Below, in pieces: positions 24,645 through 58,700 of a stretch of DNA of 64,000 nucleotides (positions are counted from its first letter, which is position 1; each line of letters begins with the position of its first letter). Location of the stretch: the NCBI GenBank assembly GCA_964020155.1, contig OZ026562.1, forward strand, positions 4,704,580 through 4,768,579, given 5' to 3'. The position numbers and the translations under genes are program-made. The notes beneath the pieces are model-generated. The model searched no databases and was not told the DNA's origin. It saw nothing but the letters and a program-made list of their open reading frames with translations. The DNA is from Chondrilla cf. caribensis. Taxonomy: Eukaryota > Porifera > Demospongiae > Chondrillida > Chondrillidae.

Positions 24645-26486
24645 TCTCAAGACTTACAGGTCTTCATCTATCACTAATTTGCCATTAACTCTGATTATTG
24701 TTTGTGCTATATGGTTTCATTTCTTGTAATCAAATCAAATTGAATAATTATTTAATCATAATATCAGTCTGTTGAATATGAATGTTACACTGTTTGCTTC
24801 AATGACATCTATATCATGTTACAGTATGACAATGGTCTTAATTCATGCATCAATTATGGGAAGAGATACATACAATGAACATTACAATACCTTCATCAGA
24901 CCCTCAATGGGTGTATTTGAAGCCAGCTTCAGCTAATTATACACCTCATGCCAGTGTACAGGGAACTACATGTTCATGATACATACGTATGCATATGTGC
25001 ATGTATATCTCATACATTGTACACAGTTTTGAGGATATGGTGACAGTAGCTGGGTGTGGCAGTGACCATGTACGGTAGAGAGTGGATTGCCTCAAGCTGA
25101 CACCATCACACCATCCATCAAGTGCACCAATGCATGACTGAATGATTGCAACCTCATCGTCATAAATGTGACATCAACTCAATTTTAAGAAATCGCCCTA
25201 AGGACCTTTCTCATTTCCATTACCCATGCATATAATAATCTTGTTATGCAATATTAGCAGCAGTAATAGTCTATAGCTACTGTGCTATTTGTTTTGATTG
25301 TGCAATCCATACGTATACCCAACCAAGCAACACAAGAACTGCAATGTTAACCTTCCTACTTCCACCACTCCCTCATACGGTACATGCACTATATACAATG
25401 TATTGCACTGCTCTCCCTGGGCTAACATGTTTGTATAATGTGACTAATGGAGCACCACAACATATAGTACAGTAGCATTGTTTGTTATTGAATTAAGAAG
25501 CTTTACAATTCCATAAACAATGTAATAGAAAATTTATCATGGTTGTTTGTTGGGTTCAGTTTCACTTAGTCCTATATTGGTTTGGTGCTGCAGGTTCATT
25601 GGTACTGTACAAAACAAAATTACATTAGTGAACTAACGAAACCTTATAATGGGCATAATGAAACAATAACAAAATAACAGTAAACATGCGTAATTGATTT
25701 ATCAATTCTCTTCCTCCTGTGTGGTACCATGGTAACATGATAATGAAGCAACAGTGTATGCCAATATGCTCCTAGCTAACATTATTATACATTGCTCCAA
25801 CCAACCAAGTAGAAGTGCAAATCATTTCACAATAGTACTTTTGGCTATCTTCCTTATATAGAAACCATCCTCACAAATTCAACACAACAGAGCACACTGC
25901 TAGTAGTGTCTACCGTATAGTTACGTTGTGGTCATGTAACTGCCATCATTGTAGGCCGTATGAACACATCTCCACTACAAACGTGTTGACAGTTGTAGAG
26001 ACCTCAAAAATTTATCATGATGATCTTATGGTTGTTGTATGGTTCAATTTGTGAAGCTTCCGTGTACAAGTGCTGCACCAGTGGTCAAGTGTAATAGTTT
26101 CAATATATACAAACATAATTACCTACAGCACAATTGATACAAGGTTAATTCAATTTACACATCACATTTAGGTATTCATGTCAGAGGATCTGTTCAATGC
26201 ATAGGATCCCCGAATGCCTCCAAACACAACAATACACTAATGGGATTTTACTATTAAAATGCATAAATTATATGCAGGGCATTCATGTGTGATTGTGTAC
26301 AGTTACATCTTCAGTTTCAGCACAGCAATTGATGCATTGTGTGTAGCCATCTTGTACTCAATGTACTGTACCAAACAATGGAACTCATGTTTATACCAGG
26401 CACTCTCCCTTTCACCAGGCCATAAATACTCTGATGAGTTAATTACATTATGAATTCTGGTTTAGTTAAGCTGTACACATGTGCGT

Positions 26487-26533
<47 letters not shown>

Positions 26534-26942
26534 GCATGCACAAATACCCATATACACCATATATACACCATATATATACCACACATGTACACGAATGCAT
26601 ACACGCACACGTTTACAACCATGGGAGCATGATATACACACAAGCACACTTGATTATTAATTATTGCATAATCGTGTATTTATAGCTGAGGTTCAGATAT
26701 ACGAATAATAATAATAATATATGAATTTCGTTATTGTAATATTATTCATGTGTTCTGCTAATAATTGTTAGCCGACTTCGCTAAGTGTAGTACCAATTAA
26801 AACTTATTTCGTTGGTTTATCCACCTCCTAAAAGATCGGCCGGGTTTGATTACAAGACGCTAAACAGTCCTTCGTTCAGAGAAATCCAGTCAGAACAGAT
26901 CCTGCTACAGTTGGACAGTAAGACGTCAACTGTTGATCGAGA
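24561..26942. other. Intergenic region between genes C and D
   Basis: No supported gene. It holds a GT tract (24614-24645), a CA tract (26488-26530) and AT-rich DNA. A remnant near 25545-25580 has the GGTTCAGTTTCACTTAGTC word of the duplicated intergenic segment. The last 240 bp resemble the 5' flanks of gene C and of the orphan exon. Confidence 0.6.
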
Positions 26943-47394
<20,452 letters not shown>

Positions 47395-49200
47395 TCCACC
47401 AGAGGTGGATTATACCATTAACTTCAAGTGAAACAAATCTTTAATCAACTTATAGCATTTATAACTCTCTTATAATAATTATTATTATGCTTTGGTGTGT
47501 GTGTGTGTGTGTGTGTGTGCGTGTGTGCATTTGTAAACATGAAATTGTGGTCAGACCCTCCCACGAGTCCAACAGCAAGACGTCTTTCTGTAAAAACTGG
47601 ACGACAGCAGAGCCAGCCTGCTGTACGCTGTCCTAACTATTACGTAGTCGTGAAATCTATATTAAACCTTAGTAATATCAAATATTAATAATATGCCAGA
47701 AAGTATACAGAAAGAATACAGTAGCAATAGTCCCAAAGGGTTTACATCACTATGTATGTATAGACACAATAAGCAGAAAGAAATCAGTTACATCTTTGAT
47801 GCCTCCATTATCATTTGGTATGGATCATTTCTATATTAAACCTACCAGTTAGCAAATGATAAGCGCACTGTATGCCAGTCAGCCACAAGTTGATAGGATG
47901 TTGTTTTCCAACAGAAACTACCCAAAGATGGCAGAATGTCCATGTACACAGTCACTGTGGATGGTCAACATCCCTGTGTAAGCTGTCCATAGGTTCCAAC
48001 AGGTGGCTTTTTATTACTCTTGAAACAATCCCCATCTCTGTACATGGCCTGTGATACAGTTGCATTCTCCAAGGTGCTCAATACTTACTTTTAATATATA
48101 AGAGAATATAGGTGAAATGAGTCAAGCACCTTCGATGTAGCTCATGGCAGAGGAGGCTTGTCGAGTTCATTGGTCCAGACTTAGCTTGGAATGGAAGCTA
48201 CATTCTGAAACACTTTCCTTCTAAATATGTGACCAGTAACACAAGTTATCAAAATGGTGCCAAGGGTCAAATTCTGGCCCAATTCTGGTCTTAGCATCAC
48301 AATCTGAGATCGACAGAAAGGGTTAAAACACCTTATGGCAGGAGGGGTGTGTCAACTAATATTTAACCCAGACCTAGCTTTTGTTAGGGACTATTAATTT
48401 TGAAACACTCCCCATCTCCGTTCCTTGCCTGCACTGCTAGCTACATATGGATGAGGTGTTTAATATTTCCAATGTTCGTACATTCCCATTATATACATTG
48501 AAAAATATTGATATATAATATTATATTGTTTCCTATATATGTATAATATGTTCCTGGCTGGGTCTGGTTAAAATATCAGATTGACACACACCCTATCCCA
48601 CAAGCTATGTAAGAAAGTAGATAGCAATTATTTCTCCCATTCTCTTCCATACATTGAAAATATTAAGCACCTCTGAATGCAGCTGGGGATACATGCCGCA
48701 TATGGAGATAGGAGTTGTTTCATATGTTAGTGTAATACGCCGCATTGTGGCGATCACTTGAGTAATTTCGCAATTCGTTTCTGGTCACCCGGGACTACCC
48801 AGCGTCCATACCAAACTTACCAACACAATTTCGGATGCAGGTACACCGTCCTGAGTGTGCTATAGGCCTTGTGGTGATAAGCCAAAAAATTCAAATTTAT
48901 CTCTTCACGACGGCCGCTCCAGTGCATACACATAATATACATTCCTACGCGTAACTATTGGTGTGAATTTATATTATTGGTAGTGTACAAACAAAATGGC
49001 CGATTTCAAAACGCCGACAATTACAAATTGGGCTAGAAATCGAGCGCAAGGGCTTCAACGAACGTCATATCTTCAACGAAGGTTCTTCTAAACCTATTAG
49101 ACAAGATCAAGTAATTCCAGTGCCCGGGGCAGCCAATTTTTCGAATTGAACATTTAGGGCAACTATAAATAGCGCAGATAATAGTAATAAAATAGATAGG
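47395..49200. other. Intergenic region downstream of gene D
   Basis: No supported gene. It holds a short GT tract (47494-47520), an ATTAAA at 47661-47666 that could end the gene D transcript, a repeat related to the SINE tail near 47930-48020, and one diverged copy of the 347-bp MITE-like repeat at 48730-48925. Confidence 0.55.
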
Positions 49201-49480
49201 TCACGGTGGCGGGGTGGTCAGGTGACACGACTCTAGGCTCCAGGTCGCGGGTTCGAATCCTCAAAAGGACGGTTTTTTTCTCTGAAAAAAAATAGCTCAC
49301 TTCCTGGTGGTCAGTTGCAATACTCTCTACAAAGAACCGTAGGGGGGAGCTTTGGGACTCGCAGCTGACCTCCCAGCTAGAATAGTGTCTTCTGCATTCG
49401 TGGAATGACGCAAGTACACAGTCTCTGTGGAAAGTACTTTCCCTGTAAAGCTCTCCATATGTAGGTGTCTTTGAACCTTG
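49201..49480 (+). mobile_element. tRNA-derived SINE
   Basis: The head has a pol III A box (TGGCGGGGTGG, 49207-49217) and a canonical B box (GGTTCGAATCC, 49250-49260) at tRNA-like spacing. No acceptor stem pairs around them, so this is not a tRNA gene. The body continues to the segment CAGTCTCTGTGG ... GTGACCTTTTTATTAA. Related tails without the tRNA head occur at about 47930-48020 and 49945-50035. Confidence 0.7.
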
Positions 49481-51290
49481 GTGGGTGACCTTTTTATTAA
49501 TATGAATCCTACAATTCTTGCTTTATTTCTTTTATTATTGTGGTCTTTTTTGTACTTGAAAAATAGAACAGATTATTATAACAATTACATAATATTAACG
49601 AGTATCAAAAGAATTAGAAAGTTAACTGTTTCTTTGGGTCTATCATGAACTTGCTTTATTAATTTTTGTTAGCTTTAATGTGATCATTAGGAAATTTTGA
49701 TGTTTGAACAATAGAATGGATTATTATGATAAGTACATAATATTAATGAGCAACAAAGAAATTGAAACTGTTTCTTCAGGTCTATCATCAACTGGCAATC
49801 ACTTTTCTGCAAAAAGTCTTAAAGAGGATTCCTTGACATGCAGCATCAATAGACTGCCCACTTATCTGTATAGTGTAATTATAGTGTACGAAACAGTACC
49901 ATTATAGTTTGAGCACATTACCTCACCATGGCCAATGGCTTACTTTACGCAGTCTCTGTGGAAAATGTAATGGAATATGCAGAGCTCTCCTTATTATATA
50001 GTGTCTTTGACCCTGAATGGTGACCTTTTCATCAATTTTTTGGGGTACCCTGCGCCCGATTTCATAATGCTGAGAATTTCGGGATAGGAAGTGTATAATG
50101 TAATTAATGTACACTATATTGTGAGCAACATAGGGTGGTAAAGACAGTGAAATCTATCCTATCACTATAACAGCATACTGCTGCTAGGAATGGACATTAT
50201 TATGTTCACTTTCTGGTACATTTTGTATCAAACTGTGTAACAATAATAGCATATCACACTTTATAAAACAACATTTTTGTCAAAATGATAATACTTAGTC
50301 TATCATAATTATAATGCTAATAACTAATTTCATTCTTATTACCATAACACAATTATTATTTCAACAATTCATATGATTACATATAGTAATGTCATTAACA
50401 AGTAGAGTATCCCGGAATATCAATGTGAAGAATATGGAGGTGGTGGATGAGTGGGTGTGACGGAGGGTGTGATGAGGGAGACTGGGTAAACACTCCAGGT
50501 GAGGAATATGGTCCGGGGCATTGTGGAGCTAGAGGCTGTAACACAAATGAGGACTCGGTTTCAAGATCACTTGTGGGTGGATATCGTGACCAGTGGATTT
50601 CATCAGGATCAACTGAATGGAAAGAGTTGTCTGAGATATGCATACAAAAGTACATACATTTTATTATATGTGGCATGTGGGCACTGGGGAGAATTTTTGG
50701 TCGACATCAAAATGCATCTTTTTGTTATCAGAAGGACCGTACCAGGTCCAGGAGTGTGTCTGTGCATTTGGATTTGACCTATGATGCATCACGTGCACAC
50801 AGGAGAGGCTGTGGTGACAAGCCAAAAAAATGACATTTTTTTCTCTTGTCACCACGAGGCTTATAGCGCACTCAGGACAATCTCAATTCTTCTGAAATGG
50901 TGTTGATGAGTTTAGCACGGACACTGGCTAGCCCTTGGTGACCAGCAAAGAAATGTCAAATTGCTCAAATACAGATGCATGGACACACTCCTGATAATAG
51001 TACGGTCCTTTTGATGACAAAAAAAAATTTTTCGTGGATTGAAAAGGTATTCATATGGCACATAATAATATTGCATACACATTTGTATGTACATTCCAAT
51101 ATAAGCGTAATACACCTGTGGTGATCACTTGAGTAATTTCACAATCCACTCCTGTGTGCACGTGATGCATTATAGCTTAAATATGGATTCATGGACACAC
51201 TCCTGGAAATAGTACAATCCCACTGATAACAAAAAATGATGTTTGTTGCTGATCAAAATTCTCCCAATGTCCATATGCCACATATAATTA
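49480..51290. other. Repeat-rich intergenic region
   Basis: No gene supported. A SINE-tail relative lies at about 49945-50035. The span 50650-50935 is an inverted, diverged copy of the 347-bp MITE-like repeat. The spans 50960-51080 and 51110-51290 are further fragments sharing the GGACACACTCCTG word with 12530-13500. Confidence 0.6.
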
Positions 51291-51292
51291 TG

Positions 51293-51506
51293 TCAGTAAT
51301 GCGGCGCAGAAATGGGATAGCCTATCGCTGTTCAACTAAAAAGAAAGTTCAGAAATGTACTCCACTAGAAGGACCAACTACTCTCAAGTGTTCTTCCAAA
51401 CGTCAAATGTTGTCGATTACCTTCCGATGTGTTCCACGTCAGAGAAACGAGAGGAAATCCTTTCAAAATCAAGATTGATGTGCCAAATGATATTTCTTGT
51501 ATTTAA
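51293..51506 (+). pseudogene. Truncated, frameshifted copy of the gene E six-Cys tail exon
   Basis: The segment matches the gene E tail exon from its S-V-M-R-R-R-N-G residues to the stop, with only a few substitutions. It lacks the exon's 5' part and acceptor and has a 2-bp deletion near 51450 that shifts the frame. No FN3 exons precede it. It is a dead duplicate. Confidence 0.85.
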
Positions 51507-51526
51507 AATAACATGTATGATTCTTA

Positions 51527-51780
51527 TCAATGTTATCCATCAAAGGTTATCTTATTGCACATGCTTATCCAAGGTCAACATATGTCATTGACTACTTCCT
51601 GTTGTAAGATGAGTATCATAATATTGATCCTTAGATTGAATAAGATTGTGTTTTCAGTTGAAATTCAATTCAACTTGAAAGGAAGGATGATGTTCGCCAC
51701 AGATCATGATGAAGTTACTCCAAAAACGAAATGAGGAAGCTACACCATGATGTCACTTCTTCATTACATCATATATGACA
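51527..51780. repeat. Duplicate of the gene F 3' flank
   Basis: Shares with 59746-60000 the words AAAGGTTATCTTATT, CACATGCTTATCCAAG and CACTACTTCCTGTTG, plus the GAAATGAGGAAGCTACAC-like end. Together with the broken tail exon just upstream this marks a duplicated gene end. Confidence 0.75.
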
Positions 51781-52049
51781 TCATAATATGTAGAAACAGT
51801 AATATGTTATTATTATTATTAGCCTAAGGATAAATCTCAAATGATATTGATCATGCTGTGGATCACTGCTATGGCAGTGTAGCAACACTCATTCCCCAAC
51901 CCACATGTACATATCACTCGTACGGGTTTTGAATGGGTCTTACTATAGCATTAACGGTCAGTTATGTGAAAGACTAGACAATCAAAGACACAATGCTGTT
52001 TTCACAAACACTCTGATTGGTTACTGTGATCATCACACGATCAATGGCT

Positions 52050-52055
52050 TATATA
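52050..52055 (+). promoter_or_regulatory. TATA-like box of gene E
   Basis: TATATA-type sequence about 180 bp upstream of the gene E start, with an inverted CCAAT word (GATTGG, 52015-52020) about 30 bp before it. Confidence 0.3.
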
Positions 52056-52236
52056 CTGAGAAGTGCAGATATGTAATAAACCCTGTAACCCGCCACTGTT
52101 ATGACGTAATACACGTGACCTAATCCACTACAAACGGGACGAAGTTTTGGATTTTTCGCTTCGTGATCGGAAACATATTTCATTTCACAGTATTTCCGAA
52201 GAGCTGAACAGTATATTGACAGCGTATCGTGCAGAG

Positions 52237-54944
52237 ATGGAGTTGGTCGGTAATCTCGTACTCTCACTGGTCTTGACGATGGTGTTTCCTGTCGAAGGAT
52301 TGGGTGAGTCCTAGCTATATAGAGTGACGTTTGTTCGTAACCAATCTCTGCCCTACCTAAATCGTGGGTATAACTCAGTTGTCTACATCACTGGTGTTGT
52401 TTGGTTTGATGACATTCGCAATCGCGTTGCTCCTAAGTCCTGAGTTGGTTTTGAAAAAACTCATTTCAACTAAGTGTCAAGTTTTCGCTTTAATTTTACC
52501 TGTACAGTTCGCTCAGATAGACAATGTGTGAGGTTTCTCTCGATTCAAGCTCTAGTGCGATGATGTTAGGACTGCTACCTAATCAACCGAGCATGGTACT
52601 AGTATCTCAATAAGAAGAGGACCTCCAACACGTACTGCATTATCCCAATACCATTAGCTTAGCTACACCAAACTGAGGGTGAACACGATGATGCTCAATG
52701 ACTTGACATTATCTAACATTGATAGCATGTTATAAAATCTTATTCTTCAAGAATCAAACTAGGTTACTTATGAAATGTTAACTGGTCACTATCTCAATCA
52801 CCACTCGATCCCTAGGTAGTGGCCGTAACAATCTGCATGTTTCAATGTGTTGATTTAAATCTCAATTGCGAGTGTTGATTTGAATTATCATAATTATTTC
52901 CTTAGAACGATAATTATTACAATGTATACTATTATGCTAATCATCTTTTAACATAATATTTCATTGAACACAATAGTTTTTCACTGTGACACATACGGTG
53001 TGTGTGCTTGTGTTAATTGTGTTGTGTATGGCATGACAGCTGTTACCAAGTTGTGTAAAGGGGTTGGTGGCATGCGAGGCTATGTGATCATCTAGTGAAA
53101 TAACCATGACGTAGTTTAACCATTCAAAGACTGCTTGTAAAGTACAGTATTTTTACTAATATTATGACACAGTGTGTACTTGTGTTGTGTCGAGTGTTGC
53201 AGCTATACTGGATTGTTTAAGGGCTTGGTGATATACAAGATAGGGTGTGTGCTGTGAATGTACAGTTCAACCATTCCAAGATTGTGTGTAATGCTATGTA
53301 TTGCAGGGAACTTAGACTACAAGTATGTGTATCATTGTGTTTGGGACTGATATATGGTTGAGATACCGATCTCAGGAACTTCCCACTAACACTATATAGT
53401 GTTACACAGTCCTTGAATTGTTGTTGCCATCAACACTGTGACAGTTAATTGCTGCACATTGCATCACCATATTGAGTCTCAAGAAATCTACATATTCGGT
53501 CAAGTGAAGACCTATAACGATGCATAATTGTGTGTATCCGCATACCAAATACGTAGGGTGTCACTACTGTACAGCCTGGGTTTGTAAAAATAAGTTACTA
53601 ACACCAGTGATTTCAATTAGCAATACTAATTTTATAGCTGAAAGTTGAATTTCTAATAAATATGTTTATATATTATCATATATATTCTTTAGAATAATAA
53701 TATTATCATAATTATGCATATTATGTAAGATTGAATTATATTCAATTTGAAATATGTTATGTTTGTCTCAACACATGACATATCACAAACATTCAAACAT
53801 GCACACACCTGCACGCACAGTTCGGCCTCCAAGAGCTATAAAAGTACGAGAAACAACATCCGATGCTGTTCTGTTCACCTTCAACAAATCACCCACAAAT
53901 GGAGCATCTTATGAAGCTACATTTACTACTAAGAGAAAGGGGATCTCCAACCTTGGACCAATTTCTATTGCAGCCAGTCGAAGGTCAATTTTGTTCATTG
54001 CACCAGGACTGATCCCAGATGTTGACTACACTTTGAGTATTGTGGCCATTTCAGGCAGTGAACGTAGCACTCCAGCAACAGTAGATGTGACCACTTCACC
54101 AGCAAGTAAGGTTGTACGAGTGTGTTAGGTGTGTGGTCTTGTACTGATATTCCATTTCCATTCCCATTCCAGTTCCCAGTGGTCCTCCTCTAAATGTTAC
54201 TGAGGTGTCCAGTACTTCCACTTCAATAACTCTGACATGGAGTGATCCTGCACCAGATAAGATCAATGACAGGGATGGTAGTACTGGATTTAGATTGTTA
54301 CGAGAAGATCAGTTTGTAACACAAGTGATCACCAGAAGATACCAATTCACTGGTCTGTCACCAGGTAGAGAGTACACCTTCAAGATCCTAGCAGTGAATG
54401 AGCAAGGTCCAGCTCCTGATAGACATGCAGCTAGTTTCACAGGACGTACTGCACCAGGAGGTGAGTAGAGTGCAGAGTCCACTCCAGTTCATGCAGTACA
54501 TGTGAGGACCACATTGAGACCTCTCATCACATCACTAACAACAAGGACAGAGTCTTTAGAGCAGTTCTTTCTCTCTTTATACCTGAACTGGTACAATATT
54601 GGTGACATGTATGTGAATGTACGGTGTGTGTATGTATACATACAAGTACCTACATATGTTACAGTAGTAGTGACATCAAACTCAATCCATCTCAATTAGG
54701 ATGTGAACTTACATCTGCGAAGCCAAAGTCAGTAATGCGGCGCAGAAATGGGATAGCCTATCGCTGTTCAACTAAAAAGAAAGTTCAGAAATGTACTCCA
54801 CTAGAAGGACCAACTACTCTCAAGTGTTCTTCCAAAAGTCGAATGTTGTCGATTACCTTCCGATGTGTTCCACGTCAGAGAAACAGGAGAGGAAATCCTT
54901 TCAAAATCAAGATTAATGTGCCAAATGATATTTCTTGTATTTAA
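52237..54944 (+). CDS. Gene E: minimal secreted FN3-FN3-six-Cys protein
   Basis: Four exons: 52237-52303, 53821-54105, 54173-54460, 54700-54944. All introns are phase 1. The product is 294 residues plus TAA. Exon 1 is a signal peptide (M-E-L-V-G-N-L-V-L-S-L). Exon 2 is the divergent FN3-like module with Y-E-A-T-F-T and L-I-P-D-V-D-Y. Exon 3 is a classical FN3 (P-S-G-P-P, L-T-W, L-S-P-G-R-E-Y). Exon 4 is the six-Cys tail (Y-R-C, K-C, K-C, F-R-C, D-I-S-C). It is the simplest complete member of this cluster and may resemble the ancestral unit. The first intron is 1.5 kb and carries no visible gene. Confidence 0.88.
52304..53820. other. Gene E intron 1, no feature recognised
   Basis: AT-rich single-copy-looking DNA with no coding frame, repeat array or RNA gene that I can support. 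Confidence 0.6.
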
Positions 54945-55706
54945 AATAACATGTATGATTCTTATCAATGCTTCATGGATATACATTGTGGTAGATAGTG
55001 AAAAGTTAATAATCATTAATTAATTAATTTATAAACTACTGTGATCATGCATGTCAATAAACCTGTGTTACCATGGCAATTAATATCACAGTCATCTTCA
55101 CATGTCTCTCACGTGGGGTCTCCTGCAATGGACTGTACATTAATACAATAACGTCAACACTACCTGTAGTATACATAATAATATAAAATATTCCACACAC
55201 CAACCACGCCCAGCTCTGCAATGGTGCACGCCCTTTGTTATCACTGCTCAATATAACATTGCATGATATCAGGGTCTATATAAACGTGATACCAAATATA
55301 AACTTGTAATTTGATTGATATCCAAATCTCATCATCTCATGCAGATATCACGGCAGCTTATAAGGACACTCTGTAGTTCACATGCCATTGGACAGCTGTG
55401 CGGTGTCCTTGTCCAGTTCCCACATCCAAACTGCAATCCAAACAGACTGTTTGTGATCGAGTCAACCAACAGACTGTATACAATATCCCTATCATATTTC
55501 TCTTAATTGCTTTAGCATACAATAACTGGGTTCGAGGTGACTGTTGTTTTCGAGTACACAAACACTTGTAAGTCTTGACAGCCAGCCACACGTCAGGGTG
55601 ACGGGTGAGAATTGAACTAAGCGGAGCTGGAGTGAACTGTTCTTGAAGGTTTCTGAGTTGTTTCAGCTGAAGAGACTTTATATTGGATTCGACACTACAA
55701 CAAACC
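54945..55706. other. Intergenic region between genes E and F
   Basis: AATAAA at 55056-55061, about 110 bp past the gene E stop, is its likely polyadenylation signal. TATATAAA-like sequence at 55277-55284 is a candidate gene F promoter, about 425 bp before the ATG. Nothing coding is supported between them. Confidence 0.5.
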
Positions 55707-58700
55707 ATGAGAAAGGAGCTACTTGTATTTCTGCTATCTGCCCTTCTTCCAGAGGTGAACGGAGTTGGTGAGTGTCCCTATAAATAGTGGATCAGGTCCA
55801 TTATACAGAGTAGCACCTCATATTGTAGTCAGAATTACTGTTGATGTACCAATTTTGAATAGTCTAAGAAGTTCATTTTAAAAAGTCACAAAATTTATTT
55901 TGATATAAGCAGGACCTGGTGTATATGACAGTGGAGAAGGTGCATGTGTGTGAGATAATAATTTGGATTGTAAACATGGTAAAATTAATATTTGTGTATG
56001 GATAGCAATGTTTGTGATCACTACAGAATCGTAACCAACAATTACAAGTGATGTAAACACTGTGAATGGGTGACACCTTGTAAGATAAACATGGGTTACA
56101 GGATTTGTTATTCGACTGAGGGTAGGATTAAATATAGATCTACTATAGGCTGATTAAGAACCACTCCAGGTGGAATATATGTAGTAGCCAACTAGTGGAA
56201 GAATTTTCTGAGGGATGATCCATAGGGAGGCCTGGGAGGTTATGGGTCTTTGTCAACTCCAGTTGTATGATATCATTTTTTTTGTCCTCGAGTTGCAAAT
56301 TTGATGATTGTATCAATGGCGGAAACTCACTCTGAACTTTTCAAAGATCAATATCAAATGTGAAGGCATGAATTACTTGGAATGGAGTTCCATGACGTTC
56401 ATTTATAACCACTTGATGGCAATACAAACTGTTACAAACATCTATCCCAGACTACTATAGCTCTGTAACCCTGAAATTGTTTTGCCATTCATATGAATCA
56501 TGTGATGTACATACATGATCACCGTTGTTGGCATACTAGATGCAGTACATATGTTGCAGTTCATTTATGTGTTGTATGCTATTATATTCCCGAAATGATG
56601 TCTTTCCGGTGCATACACTAAACTTTACCCTGCAGTGGAGCCTATACTGTACATAGGACCACACACGACCTCCCATGGGATTTAGTATAACTTAATTTAG
56701 TGGTAGGTTTGCATGACCAAATGGTCTTCACAGACATTTGGTTCCAATTGAGAAACCTTATGCATACGAATTGTCTGCTAATTACTTGCTAGGGTAAGGC
56801 TACACAGCCGAATGTAACCAAGTTTATACTTAGCGGGCAACCTTCTCACCACCACCACCACTTATAGCCCTTGGGTTCAACCAAGGCCAATAGCTCACTA
56901 CTGGAATGATAGCAAAGGAGAAGTGGATAACCTTGCCATCAGAGGGTTTGACCACACACAGCTGACGTTAAAGTGTTTACCAAATTTGGTCACTGTGACA
57001 ATGGCAAACTACATATTATATTATATTATTGCACTACCTGATGCATTTTTTATGTTTCAAATGAACACAAATTGGTAGTAGTTCATTAATAATAATTTTG
57101 TGAAGATACAACAAACTATATTGTTTTATAAGAGCAAATTGATTTTATGTTACAATTTCTGCTTCTTCTCTCCCTCTACTCACAGTTCAACCTCCAGGAA
57201 CTATAACTATAATACGTAGTACATCCACTGGTGTTGTATTCTCATTCATCGGTTCACACACTGGTGGTGCTAGATATGAAGTTACATTCACCTCTGAGAG
57301 AAGTGGAATACCTCAACTTGGACCACTTTCTGTGACAAACAATTTCTACTCTACATCAGGACTGATCCCAGATGTTGACTACACTTTGAGTATTGTGGCC
57401 ATTTCAGGCAGTGAACGTAGCACTCCAGTAACAGTAGATGTGACCACTTTACCAGCAAGTAAGGTTGTATGTGTGTGTTAGGTGTGTGGTCTTGTTGTGA
57501 TATTCCATTTCCATTCCCATTCCAGTTCCCAGTGGTCCACCTCAAGGTGTTACTCAGGTGTCCAGTACTTCCACTTCAATAACTCTGACATGGAGAGATC
57601 CTGCACCAGATAAGATCAATGACAGGGATGGTATTACTGGATTTAGGTTGTTTCGAGAAAATCAGTCTATAGCTAATGTCACCAACAGAACATACCAATT
57701 CACTGGTCTGTCACCAGGTAGAGAGTACACCTTCAAGATCCTAGCAGTGAATGAGCAAGGTCCAGCTCCTGATAGACATGCAGCTAGTTTCACAGGACGT
57801 ACTGCACCAGGAGGTGAGTAGAGTGCAGAGTCCACTCCAGTTCATGCAGTACATGTGAGGACCACATTGAGACCTCTCATCACATCACTACCCACAAGGA
57901 TTGTGACATGTAAACTACTTTAGCCACACCCACCTTTCCTCAGTCCCAGCCCCACCCACCTTCCGTGTTATTCTACCGAGGTTCTCTTTGGCCTTTCTGA
58001 TTTGGAGTGAACCAGTACCATATGTAGGGTACATCACCAAGTATGAGATCAAGTACACTGTTGATGGTGTGAGATTGAATGTACCACAACAGAGTGGGAT
58101 CACCAAAAGCTACACCATCAACAACATCAACAACCACATTGGTAAGACCCACGCAGTGAGTATCAGAGCTAGTACAACCAGTGGATGGGGAGACTTCAGT
58201 GAACCTGTGGAGTTTGTGTTCCAACCTATCGGTGAGTGGTCCATGTGTGGTGTGTCACACAGTACATATTTATTCTTTTATATTCATTCCCTAGTCACTG
58301 TTTCAATACAACCTGTCAACTGCAGTACAGTGGCAGTGGACTACATCATCCAGCCTCTCCCGGGAGAGGACAATGCAGCTCAACTGGACCAGTTTGTACT
58401 CAGCTATCACAAGACAACTGGTTCTTCTGCAACAATTGAGCTGTCAGAAGACATCAGTACAAACACTTCAAGTGGTACAGTTTATGTGCATAATTTGGAG
58501 AAAGGTACTTTTTATGATTTCAGTTACAACGTTGATGTGAATCTCACTGGCATACGAGTTATCCCACCTGGGGATTTCCCTGGAGACATTACTTATCATA
58601 TATTAAAAGACTGTGGAGGTAATTGAATGTTGCGTTTATCTTTGTATTTCTGTACAGAAACACATTGAGACCTCTCATCACATCACTACCAACAAGGACA

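Noticed and set aside
49207..49275. Functional tRNA gene
   Set aside because: A and B boxes are present, but acceptor and anticodon stems do not pair and a repeat body follows, so a SINE fits better.
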